Positions 12,733 to 23,400 of a stretch of 64,000 bases of DNA are shown one piece after another (position 1 is the first letter of the stretch; every line of letters starts with the position of its first letter). The DNA is taken from NCBI GenBank assembly GCA_039720395.1, contig CM077826.1:33290810-33354809 (forward strand). Reading direction: 5' to 3'. The translations under genes were made by a program, and so were the position numbers. This stretch comes from Liquidambar formosana. Its lineage: Eukaryota; Streptophyta; Magnoliopsida; Saxifragales; Altingiaceae. A model generated the notes under the pieces. That model made no database searches, was not told where the DNA came from, and saw only the letters and a program-made list of their open reading frames with translations.

Positions 12733-13016
12733 GAACTGAAGTTGGCCCATTCTTAGGCATATTTTAGTTCGAACCCATTCTTAGGCGAACTGAATTTTTG
12801 CCCATTCTTAGGCGTATTTTAGTTCGAACCCATTCTTAGGCGAACTGAATCTTTGCCCATTATTAGGCATATTTTAGTTCGAACCCATTCTTAGGTGAAC
12901 TGAATCTTCGCCCATTCTTAGGCATATTTTAGTTCGAACCCATTCCTAGGTGAACTGAATCTTTGCCCATTCTTAGGCATATTTTAGTTCGAACCCATTC
13001 TTAGGTGAACTGAATT
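12733..13016. repeat. 55-bp tandem repeat array between convergent ORFs of the Ty3 element
   Basis: Five units of 54-55 bp plus a partial sixth, each starting GAACTGAA and containing CCCATTCTTAGGC twice, so every unit is itself a degenerate double repeat. The units differ at a few positions. The array sits between the 3' end of the plus-strand ORF (12416) and the 3' end of the minus-strand integrase (13091). Confidence 0.9.
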
Positions 13017-13090
13017 ATTTAAATAATAGGAACGCAAGAAATCTACTGAATAACATCTCTATTGAACATCTTTGAGTACGATTACATCAG

Positions 13091-13987
13091 CTAATGATAA
13101 AACAATCGCAAATTGGAAACGTTTACCGACCTTTGGAGTTCCAACCCAGATTCTAAGCTTTTCAATCTGTAAGAGCCTTTGCCACCTGTACTTATGACTT
13201 CATAAGGTCCTTCCCAAGTTGCCCCCAGCTTACCGTGAGTAGGGTCCCTAGTTCCCAGGTTTACTTGTCTAAGGACCAATTCTCCTACCTTGAATTCTCT
13301 CGACCTGATTCTTCGGTTGTAGTACTTTTTTAGCTCTTGCTGGTATGATGCCATCTTGATACAGGCCTGCTCTCTCCTTTCTTCTGATAGATCCAAGTCT
13401 CGTGCAAGTACCTGGTCATTCGAGTTAGCTTCGAACTGCTCTGCTCTTAGTCCGGGCAGGCCTAGTTCAGTTGGGATTACTGCTTCCATGCCAAAAGCTA
13501 ATGAGAACGGTGTTTCACATGTCGACCTTCGGGGCGTAGTTCTGTATGCCCAAAGAACGGTGTGCAGCTCATCAGGCCAGGACCCTTTAGCATCATCCAA
13601 CCTCCTTTTGATTCTTGCCACTATAATTTTGTTGGTGGCTTCGGCCTGGCTATTGCATTGTGGGTAACTTGGACTAGAATAGAACCACTGTATTCCATAG
13701 TCTGAACTGAACTGCCTTGTCTTTTTACTATCGAACTGAGTTCCATTATCTGAGATAAAGGCCCTTGGGATCCCGAACCGGGTAATTATATTCTCCCATA
13801 GGAACTTAATGATGTCAGAGTCTTTGATGGATGCTAACGCTACTGCTTCTACCCATTTTGTGAAATAATCGGTGGCGATGAACAAATATTTTCTTTTTCC
13901 CGAAGCCAAGGGTAAGGAACCTACCAGGTCCAATCCCCATTGAGCAAATGGCCACGGACTTGACAATGGTTGCAATTCTTGAGCTGG
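13091..13987 (-). pseudogene. Ty3/gypsy integrase core, cut off from pol by a stop
   Basis: About 295 codons carry the rve integrase core: the first Asp in QWGLDLVG, the second in FISDNGTQF and the Glu in NSQAEATNK, so the DDE triad is intact. The C-terminal part (WEGPYEVISTGGKGSYRL) is the usual gypsy tail. It is in the same frame as the RNase H segment but separated from it by TAG at 13988-13990. The enzyme would normally insert the cDNA into the host genome. The first ATG is at 13975. Confidence 0.85.
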
Positions 13988-15364
13988 CTAGTGGATCTTA
14001 TCAGCGAAAAGCTGGTACTTCGAGCATTTCCTCACATATTTCACTGCATCCTTTTGCATATACGGCCACCAAAATCCTTGTGAATTAGCACGATGGGCTA
14101 AGGATCGACCTCCCACATATCCACCGCATGAGCCTTCGTGCAGCTCGGAAAGAATGCTCTGAACCTGATCAGGGTGAACGCATTTAAGATAGGGCCTAGT
14201 GTATGATCTTTTGTATAAGTTCCCTGCTGGAGATAACCAAAACCGTGCTGATTTCAATCGAACTCGGTATCTTTGGTGTTTGTCTGATGGCAGTTCGTCT
14301 CTCTGTAAATAGGCGATGATTTCGTCCATCCAACTTGGAGATGACATTTCAATATCCAGCACAATTTCGTCTGACCCAATGCTGGGTGATGAAAGAATTT
14401 CAACCTGTATTGTCCTTGGGTTACTAGTGTCAAGCGCAGCTGCCAGGGCGGCCAGTCCATCCGCATGTCTGTTTTGATCTCTAACAAAACGTCTGAATTC
14501 GATATCTTCGAACTCAGATGCGAGTTCCCACACTTTTAGCATATATGCCTTCATTCTATCATCCTTTGCTTCATATTCCCTGTTTAACTGATTTACGACG
14601 AGTTGAGAGTCGCTAAAGACCGTGAGCTTTTTAACCCCTGTAGCTCGGGCAATTCCCAATCCGGCTATTACAGCTTTGTACTCAGCTTCGTTGTTTGAGG
14701 CAGGGAACAAAAGCTTAATTGCCTGTTCGATGACTTCTTTGTCTGGTGCTATTAATACGATACCCAGCCCGACACCTTTTCCGTTTGACGCGCCATCTAC
14801 TCTAAGCTCCCATTTGGTTCCTTCTCCCCCCAGTTCGGACATAGAGGTATTAAAAGCTGTCATGTTCGAGCTGGAATTTGGATCTGTAAACTCGGCGATA
14901 AAATCCGCTAAGATCTGCCCTTTGATTGCAGTGCGGGGTTGAAAATGAATGTCATAAGCGTTAAGCTCTACCCCCCATTTTGAAACCCGACCGGAAAGAT
15001 CAGCCCTTCTCAAAATATCTTTCATTGGATAGTTCGTAAGGACAATGATGGAGTGGGATTGGAAATAGTGCTGTAACTTGCGTGAAGTCGTTACCAAAGC
15101 GAGAAGCAGCTTTTCAAGTGGAAGATACCGGGTTTCAGCGTCCAGTAATGTTTTATTGATGTAGTAGATCGGCTTCTGTTCAGTTCCTCTTTGGGCAATT
15201 AAAACACCGCTAAGAGAGTGTACGGAAACAGCCAGATAGAGGTGTAATGTTTCCCCTAGGTGGGGATGAACAAGAACTGGAAGTTTTTCAAGGTGGTTTA
15301 CGAGCTGGAGATAAGCTTCTTGACACTCAGTATTCCAAGTTGATTGTCGGCCCTTTTTCAGTAC
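13988..15364 (-). pseudogene. Ty3/gypsy RNase H and integrase zinc-binding region
   Basis: One open frame between the stops at 15365-15367 and 13988-13990. It starts with the end of the RT/RNase H connection, then a plant-type RNase H with its acidic residues in RVDGASNG, NEAEYKA, SDSQLVV and HADGLAA. It ends with the integrase HHCC region. That region looks damaged: the second His of the usual HxGxCGxHxGGR block is Tyr (CGGYVGG), and the second Cys of KCxxCQ is Tyr (KCSKYQ). Both changes need only one C-to-T or G-to-A transition. Confidence 0.8.
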
Positions 15365-16410
15365 TTAAAAAAACGTGTGGCATTTGTCTGAAGATCTTGA
15401 GATGAACCTACTAAGTGCTGCCACCATGCTATTAAGCTGTTGAACATCCCTGACACTTGTGGGCGTTTTCAAATTTCTAATTGCATCAATTTTACTGGGA
15501 TTGGCTTCTATTCCTCTTCGTGAGACCAGATGGCCCAAAAATTTTCCCGAGCTAACTCCAAACGAACTCTTTTTGGCGTTTAACTTCATGCCGAAATCTC
15601 TGAGTCGTGAGAAAGCTTCAGTGAGGTCTGTGAGATGATCCTTTCCAGAGCTGCTTTTAACTATGGTATCATCAACGTAGGCTTCTAGATTTTTGCCTAT
15701 GAGTCCGTCGAACATCCGACTGACTAGTCGTTGGTATGTCGCTCCAGCATTTTTGAGCCCGAATGGCATGACTTTGTAGCAGTACGTGCCTGTTAGAGTG
15801 ACGAAACCAGTTTTATCTTGATCATGCTCTGCCATTGGTATTTGGTGGTACCCGGAGAATGCATTAAAGATGCTCATCTTTTCATAACCCGAGATGGAGT
15901 CTATCAGTTGATCTATTTTGGGTAGGGGAAAGCTATCCTTTGGGCATGCTTTGTTGAGGTCAGTAAAGTCGATGCAGACTCTCCAATCTCCAGTTTTCTT
16001 CTTGACACATACCGGATTGGAAATCCAGGTGGGGTATTTCACTTCCTTGATAAAGCCAGCTTTCAATAGCTTTTTAACCTCCTCAGATATTGCTTGGGCT
16101 CTTTCTCCTGCTAAGCGTTTCTGTTTTTGAACAACGGGTTTCTTGGCTGGGTTCACTTGCAGCTCGTGAGTGATGATCTCAGGGCTTATCCCAGGCATTT
16201 CGTGGGGCGACCAAGCAAAAACATCAACATTCGCCACCAAGAATTGAAAAAGCTCTACGGCCTCCACCTCATCAAGGTTGCATCCGATCCAAAAGAATTT
16301 CTCTGGATCAGATGGGTCAATTATCATTTTCTTCAGCTCCTCCCCTGTGCGGTCAGCTGGTTCTGAGCTAGTTTCTTCGATCTCCAGCCGACCCTCTTTT
16401 CGTTGCTATA
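15365..16410 (-). pseudogene. Ty3/gypsy reverse transcriptase, inactivated
   Basis: The open segment begins at ATG 16327 and ends at TAA 15365-15367. The same frame continues upstream to TAG at 16406-16408. RT motifs are clear: PVCVKKKTGDWRVCIDF, ACPKDSFPLP, MPFGLKNAGATYQRLV and the catalytic YVDD. In motif A, however, the usual catalytic Asp of the FDAFSGY type is Asn (IFNAFSGYHQI), which should abolish polymerase activity. The frame differs from that of gag-protease, so a frame change lies upstream, roughly 16410-16560. Confidence 0.85.
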
Positions 16411-17373
16411 ACAGGTCTGAGCTTTTCTTTGCCTTCGTTTGCTGATCAGGATCACACTCGGGTGCATCAGTTTGTTCGGGACTGGATAATCTTGGGATCT
16501 TAGCTTTGAGGTTTTTCGTAGTTGGAGCTGAATGCCCATGTATTCAGTTAAGAAGCATTCCCGAGCTACAGCTTGACTTCTTTTGATCTCCATTATTCCC
16601 TCAGGACAAGGGAAACGAATTGACTGATGATATGAGGAAGGCACAGCTCGAATCGCGTGGATCCAAGGCCGACCCAATATGACATTGTAAGCTGACCGCT
16701 CCCGGATCACGATAAAAGTTTCCATCGTCTGCATTGAACCTGCCCAGACTGCCAATGTAATTTCACCAAGGGGAAGAGTTGTGTTGCCATTAAAAGCTCT
16801 TAAATTGACATGAGAAGGTTGGAGGCTAGATTCTTCTAGTCCGAGTTTTTCGAAGAGCCTTTGAAACATAACATTTACGGAAGCCCCGTTGTCAACGTAG
16901 ACCTTCCCGACGTCATAATTGGCTATCAGCATGCGAATCACCAAAGCATCATTGTGTGGGTGCTGCACTCCAGAACTGCAATCGTCCTCCTTGAAGAAAA
17001 GAGTTTTCTGACTGGAGCCCTCATTTGATGGAACTAAAGTTGGTTCACTTGTCACCTCGTTAATTTCTACGGCATGACAAGCTTTTCGATACTGGGCCCG
17101 CAGTTGGTTGGCTGAAAGGGCAGTTGACTCGTACCCTCCCGTGATGACATCAATTGTTCCCAATACTTTTTGTTGCTTGATCTGTGCATTTTTTGGGTCT
17201 GGAATCTTTTCCCCGGACTGACCAGCTTTCTCTCCCCGATCTATGAATTCGTTGAGCTTGCCTTCTTTTGCCCAGGTTTCTAACTTGTACTTCAGAGTTC
17301 TGCAATTTTCAGTCATGTGACCATGGTCTTTGTGGTAACCGCAATACAATTTCTTATTTCTCTTCTCGGGGTC
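16411..17373 (-). pseudogene. gag zinc knuckle and aspartic protease region
   Basis: In the gag frame, directly downstream of the TAA at 17374-17376. The start shows a zinc-knuckle-like CGYHKDHGHMTENC. About 150 codons on, VYVDNGASVNVMF sits where a retropepsin has D-S/T-G; here it reads D-N-G, and ILGRPWIHA is the usual second protease motif. Protease would process the polyprotein. The frame continues beyond the point where pol changes frame, ending at 16333. Confidence 0.75.
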
Positions 17374-18939
17374 TTAGATCATTGGCCTTGGTTTTTCGAA
17401 AAAATCTCTATCTTCAACTGCCTTCAGGACTTTGTAAATTGGTAGGGTGAATACTGTAAGAATGGCTTGGTTCGGGTTGCTTGTTCCCCTGGTTCGATCA
17501 TCCCAGGATTGATTTCTGTGAGTTCGGGAATCCTTTTTTCTCTCTTCGGATTCGTTGTGTTTCGTATTGGACTTGCGGTATACATCATCGAGCTCGGCAT
17601 ACTTCCCAATAACGTGAAGCAGTTTTGAGAGCTGCTTTGGAGGATTTAAGGTGAGTTCACTGAACAATGGGGACGGTTTCTTCAACCCGAGGCGGAAGAG
17701 ATCCATGGCATTCTTTTCTACAGCATCATCAATCTCATTGTAAATTTCCCAAAACCGTTGTGAATATTCCCGAATTCCCTCGTCATGCTTCTGTCTTACT
17801 TTATACAAATTCTGCATGGTTTTCGCGAATTTGCAGCTCGTAATGAAACGATTTTTGAATAGTTTGCTCAGTTCGATCCAGCTGTTGATGGATTTGTCCG
17901 GAATTTTGGCCCACCATTTCAAAGCTACTTCCCCCAGGCTCATAGGAAAAATCTTGCACAAAAAACCCTCGTTCCCCATATACAATGACATACGTTGCAG
18001 ATAATAATTCAGATGATGAACAGGATCTATGGAAAGCGTGTAAGGGGTAAAAGTAATTTCAGAATAACCTCAAGGGATTGGTGTGAGCTGTATCCACTTT
18101 GAGAACGGTGAACGGACTATGGTCGAGCTATGAGTTCGATCTGGATGCTCCTCGTAGTGATTACAGAACCTTTTTGAAATACCGGACTCACCATGAACCA
18201 GAGATCGGGAGCGCTTTTGATGGCCCCTCATTGAATGGTGTTCCCACTCTCGATCTGCAGACCTTGATCGACGATGAATTTTTTCAGCCCTGTGCTCTCG
18301 AGCTCTACTGTCAGCTCCATAATGATGCTCGGATCTTCCTGAACACCTTTGGCTGTTAGCTCGTAGAGTGTTGTTGTCCTGAGCTCCGTAATTCCGGTGC
18401 TCAGGAGTCTTTCTTTCTGCAATTGGTGATCTGTATCTTGTTTCTTGGTCAAAATGATGAGGATAAGAATGCCTATTTCTGGCCAAATTATCCTGGTGGT
18501 GTGAGTTGTTATGGCGATTGGTGTGACTTGCTGCCTCTAATTCTGGTGTTTCCCCTTGTGCGACTGTACGGTGGATGTGACGGCGATAACTCTGTTCCAC
18601 CGCTAAACGTTCGAGCTGAACTGCTTGGATCTAATTTTGCATGGTGGCCAGCAGTTCAACCACCGCCGCGGAGTTGGGATTGTTAGCCACTGCCCGATCA
18701 TAAAGGGCTCGTAAGCCTGGTTGGTCATCCAAAGTCTGCAGGATGGCCGAAATCTCCGGAGAGACTTGATGGGAGGACGGTGGCGGAAAACCAGTGGGCG
18801 GAGGTGGTAGTGCTGCCACCGTCGTTGTGTGCGGAAGAATCAGTCGTGTTCCACCATTTCCCCCGGTTGTTGTGTCATTCCTGGTGAAGGTTGCTCCAGA
18901 TCTGGTCCGACCTAAGGTGGCCGGAGGTGGTGATGCCAT
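17374..18939 (-). pseudogene. gag polyprotein, three in-frame stops
   Basis: The start ATG at 18939, 13 bp beyond the PBS, opens MASPPPATLGRTRSG. The same frame runs through a Pro-rich N-terminus, an Arg/His-rich middle and the retrotransposon gag domain (about 17991-17500, with VALKWWAKIP and KRFITS-like blocks). It is broken by TAG 18631-18633, TGA 18070-18072 and TAA 17374-17376. Gag would form the cytoplasmic particle. With these stops no full-length Gag can be made from this copy. Confidence 0.8.
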
Positions 18940-18951
18940 CTTTCGCGATGG

Positions 18952-18969
18952 TTCCCACAGACGGCGCCA
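18952..18969 (-). other. Primer binding site
   Basis: Minus-strand TGGCGCCGTCTGTGGGAA, three bases inside the 5' LTR. The first nine bases match the CCA end of tRNA-Asp as used by other gypsy elements; the rest differs, so the primer tRNA is uncertain. Confidence 0.8.
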
Positions 18970-18972
18970 AAT

Positions 18973-19619
18973 TGTACGGGGTATTTTCCGTACGATGAAT
19001 ATTTGTTCTTCCGAGCAGAGCTGCGCCTCCACCAATGGACTTGCCTGCACACAGTAAACACACCGTTAAGGGATGACCGGAGTGAGTCCGGTCGTCACCT
19101 CTCCGATGCTGAAGTCAGTTGACTGTATATAGCTAAAGGGAGGGTTTTTGACTAGGGTTTTGTGTACCGCTTACCTCTGTTAGGCTTAGCACTGTTCTAT
19201 TTATATCCGTCCCTTGATCTAACCATGGTTGGGTTAGATAGCGGTTTTCCTTTGGTTGAGTTAAACCTGAGTTCAATTGTTAACTATGTGACTAGGGTTG
19301 GCTTGACCATAGTCAGCTTTGAACCATAGTTAGGATAACTACCTGCCCGTTTGTTACGCGATAGCTGTTTTACTCACGTGTTTCCTTCATGTTGGGCCTG
19401 GAACTGTTACTCCTTTTAGCTCGTGATTGGAAGAACTTGAACTGGCTTAGCTGTCATGGCCGGTCATTATGAGCCTGTTCTTCAGCTCGGGTCATAAAAG
19501 TTAATGGCGATTTACCGTGCTGATATGCTTTAAGCTCGTGATTCTTATTTTGTATATTGCTGGAACTACCAGTTCGTGTCTAAAAGGGCAGAATGATCAG
19601 CTCGGGATTTATCCACACA
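18973..19619 (-). repeat. 5' LTR of the Ty3/gypsy element
   Basis: Identical in length to the 3' LTR at 8523-9169. It carries the promoter that would drive gag-pol leftward, and its right end lies 462 bp from the L34 start codon. Confidence 0.95.
19197..19205 (-). promoter_or_regulatory. TATA box in the 5' LTR
   Basis: Minus-strand TATAAATAG inside the LTR, conserved in the other LTR (about 8747-8755). It is the best candidate for the element's promoter. Confidence 0.55.
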
Positions 19620-19624
19620 CTATG

Positions 19625-20081
19625 GCTACCACTAGGACTTCTAATTTATATATTTTTTGACACTCAAATAAAATCTAATCATACCTTTTTAATATCAATA
19701 AATGAATATTAATGTTTTCTCGTAAACTTGAATTAGAAATCACTCATCATTACTTTACGAGTTAGATAAATGTCACAAGCCTACCGTGTCATTGACATGA
19801 ACAATTTGTTTTCAAAAGATTTTAACATAATATTCTTAATTTTTAATTTCTTCATTAAAAATTTAAAATGATTAAAAATAAGATGTTCTCTAATTTTTAT
19901 TTTTATTTTTTTTTTCACAAAATGTATTCCCGGAATGCAGGGGCGTAATTTCCGAACTCTGAATTTGCCATTATGCCATTATTATTTGGGACGGAGTAAA
20001 CCGCCGATATTACCCCTATGAGCTCTCTCTCTTTCCCATCTCTTTGCCAGGGTTTATCAAAATCATCGGCTCTCCAAAAAA
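19625..20081 (+). promoter_or_regulatory. Upstream region of the L34 gene
   Basis: 457 bp separate the retrotransposon target site from the L34 ATG. AGGGTTTA at 20049-20056 is the reverse of the TAAACCCT telo-box common near plant ribosomal-protein genes. A CT-rich stretch lies near 20020-20045. No TATA box stands out, which fits that gene class. Confidence 0.4.
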
Positions 20082-20346
20082 ATGTCGTCAAAAACCCTAA
20101 TTCGAAGCGGAGCTTCGCTGGTGAATCGGTTTTTATGGAATCCATTTCTTCCTCAGAACCCGAATTCGAGTCCTCACATCCTATTGCGTAGCCATGAGAT
20201 CTCTCCGAAGCTATTCCCATCTCTGTCGAAGTTGCAGACCTCTCTACATTTACAGCAACATGATTCCCAAACCCTAAAAATAGTCGCTTCCGAAGGCTTC
20301 TCCTACCCTCGTGGCCTTCCTTCTCTCTCATTCTTCCTTCCAGACG

Positions 20347-20414
<68 letters not shown>

Positions 20415-23400
20415 GATAAACACACACCAGAACACACACTCACAAACATGAATGTAAATGCCTTTCTTCGCCATTTATTCATCTATGCCGATTTTGCTAC
20501 AAAATCTTCGGTTGTGTGTGTGTGTTAACACGAATTTGAATCATCAACGTCGTTTTTGGAATCATAATTTTAAGGTTCATAGCTAAAGTAGAGATGTGAT
20601 TCTTTCGCCCTATGAACGTGTTGAGAATTACAGAAAAATGTCAAGAAGAGCAAATATGGCCTTCACAGTCGTTTTTTGGAATTCAAGTGTCTTTTGTGCA
20701 CTCTGATCGGGAGAAAATAGGGCCTTTAGTCAAGTGGGTAGAATTCCAAGTTGACCATCCAGGACATATATGTTGTTGGCTACTGCCTTATGCCCTTGTT
20801 TTGGTTCATCACAAGTAGGGACGCCAATCGTGATATAGTAGGCTTTATATGAAATGCTGGACATGAATAGAAAAGGAATGGTTCATCATGAGTAGGGACG
20901 CCAATCGTGATATAGTAGGCTTTATATGAAATGCTGGACATGAATAGAAAAGGAATGGTTCAATTGTTCGAATAGTATCAACTAACTTCAATAGAGGAAT
21001 TGTTGAAACACTTTTATGAGGAGGTTTTAGTGGAAACATGAGGAAACCTTGGCAAAGAAACACATACATTTTTGGTTTCAGCCCTTCAACATAGAAGGAA
21101 TAAGAAAGAATGTTATAGAACTATTCAAAAAATTACTGGCGCATTAGATGCAATATGGGTTTTAGACTTTTGGTTGGTTATTTTGATTCCGAATTGAACA
21201 GAGTTGGGGGTTTGCTTCTTTTATAATGAGATATCCCCATCTTTTCTGCTTTTCACATTCTTCCTATGCATCCATAGCTTAGCTGAGTGTAAGTAGTCCT
21301 TCAAGGTTTCCTGAGAATTTAGTTGAAAGTGACTATGCCTGAGGAAGCCAAGGTCCTGAGTTCAACTCTCGCTAAACCCTTTGGGGCCACCCACATAAGG
21401 TTTCATGGTTCTCATGGGCCTTGAACTCAGCTGGTCCACATTGGTTGTGGGGTCTATGGACCCAGGGTTTGCCCCCATAGGGTTTCCTCGTTATATAAAA
21501 AAAAGTGATTAATTGATTTGGAACTAATGATTATTTGTATTATACAGATAACTTCTCTTTTCGTGTCATTTTATTTGATTAAAATATTGTGCAAAGTTAT
21601 AAACCAGCCTAAACAGTGAATAAATAATTCCTTGTTCAAAATTGTTTTCTGTAATTATTAGTTAATATAGGTTTGCAGCACTTATGCTTCAGTATAAAAA
21701 GTTCTGGAAATAAGATAAGTAAAGGCTCAGAAATTTCTTCTTCATTGCTCATTTAAAAAATATATATATATATATAAGTAAAGGCTCAGAGTTTGGGCCT
21801 TCCAAAATCTCCTTTAGTTGAATTTTTGTGTAGTGGCTGCTATTTGTTAAATCACTGTCAGGATGAACATGCAACAAAAAGTGCTTATCAAAAAAAAAAA
21901 AAAAGAAAAAAAGAAAAATGAAGATGCAAAAAAAATGAAGGCTAAAACATTTCTGTATATAATATGTAGGGGGTAAATAATCCAGTATTTTTTTAAAAAA
22001 AAGTAAAATCACAGGTCTTTTGTCACTTTTAGAGATGGGGTTTAGTGGAGAAGAGGCTTTGCAAGAAAACCTCGGTTTTTATCTTTCTTTATTTTTGCAC
22101 ATTGAAGATGATGATCATCAATGGTTTCCACAAAGAATTTTATTATAAATAACGCATTGTTAATATTTCTTTGATGTTGACGTCTAGCTTGCACAAGTGG
22201 TTTTAAAACTGCTGAAGAGGGATTGCCTTACTAACTGCCTAGTGGTTATCATAGAATTTGTTTTAGAATCTTTAATATCTTTTTGGGATGCTCTATTTGG
22301 TGCTTAGTAATTATTGCAAAATGTCTATGAAGGGGTGATCATCTTGAATGCAGATTATTGAAGTGAAATATGGTAGGAAAGATCCTAGCTACTCATATGT
22401 TATCTTCTGTATGGCTAGATCGCTTTGATAGTGTTATTTACTTGCTCTTACCTTTTGTTTTGTACTCTGATGTTGTTGTGGAGGATGGGTTGCAACTTTA
22501 AGCCCAAAGGCATGCCACATGCCTCTTATCATATTAGGTTCATTTTCTTCCTTCATGCATGTAGTGGTCATTTGAATGTTGATGCTTATTCCAAGGGAGA
22601 GTATGTGAATAGTGTCTTGAAAACAAATTCTCTTGTCCTGAGGGTGTAGTGAGGCCAGAAAGCATGTGCCATGATTTCTTGCTTGTAGCAGCCTCTACCC
22701 AAGGGGTATATCTTAGGTAGAATCTTCTTCCCACTAGTTGGATATGGTGTCCTACAATGTATAGATATTGTGTATTTGAATCCAGTTTCCCTGGTGATAA
22801 TCGATTGAGGGCATGCATTGGTTGGATCTTGGATGTCATGTACAACAGTACAAGATTTGGAGGTCTGTATGTGGTTAGGCTTGGTTGTGGTTTTTATTTC
22901 ATTTGGTTTTTGTATGGTGGATTACTCGCCCACTTTTTGTATAGTTGTTTTGCTATTTTATCAATAAAATCCTTTTTGTTGCTGTTTCAAAAAACAGTAC
23001 AAGATTTGCCTGTGTTTCTTTCCAATTCTCAGATATGATTTATGTTGTAAGTGTCTAAAATCCCTGTGGGTTATCCAGTGTTCTTGTTTAGATGGGATAG
23101 CATCTTAAGATAACTCAGGGTGTTTTATTTATGGGGTACTCTTTCACACAGCAAGTCTTAGTTATGAGGAAGGAGGGTTTTGTCAGGTTATAGGCAGTGT
23201 AAAACTTGTGGTTAAAATCTATGAATAAGAATTTTGGGAATTTACGATCTTTTGCTAGGGCATGAAGAGATTGACCCAGATAGAGCTGAATAGTGGAAAA
23301 AGATACTTGTAGGAGTTGTAGCCATGTGATTGTTTCCATGCAGAAGCATCTCCTGTACATGGTGTAAAATCAGTAGAGATGGCACCCAGTTTCTCTTTGT

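Larger units (their letters stand above)
8523..19619 (-). mobile_element. Complete Ty3/gypsy LTR retrotransposon, Tat-type, with antisense ORF
   Basis: An 11,097-bp element inserted on the minus strand, bounded by 647-bp LTRs and a perfect 5-bp target duplication CTATG (8518-8522 and 19620-19624). Order in its own direction is 5' LTR, PBS, gag, protease, reverse transcriptase, RNase H, integrase, a 55-bp tandem array, an ORF on the opposite strand, polypurine tract, 3' LTR. RT before integrase places it in Ty3/gypsy. The MPFGLKNAGATYQRL block and the antisense ORF after integrase point to the Tat lineage. The LTRs differ at 8 of 647 sites with no indels (1.2%). At 1.3e-8 substitutions per site per year, a grass rate, that is about 0.5 million years; a slower tree rate would make it older. 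All coding regions are damaged. Confidence 0.95.

Noticed and set aside
18099..19057. Plus-strand ORFs opposite gag
   Set aside because: They are shadows of the gag frame, which has the PBS, start codon and gag domain in the right order.
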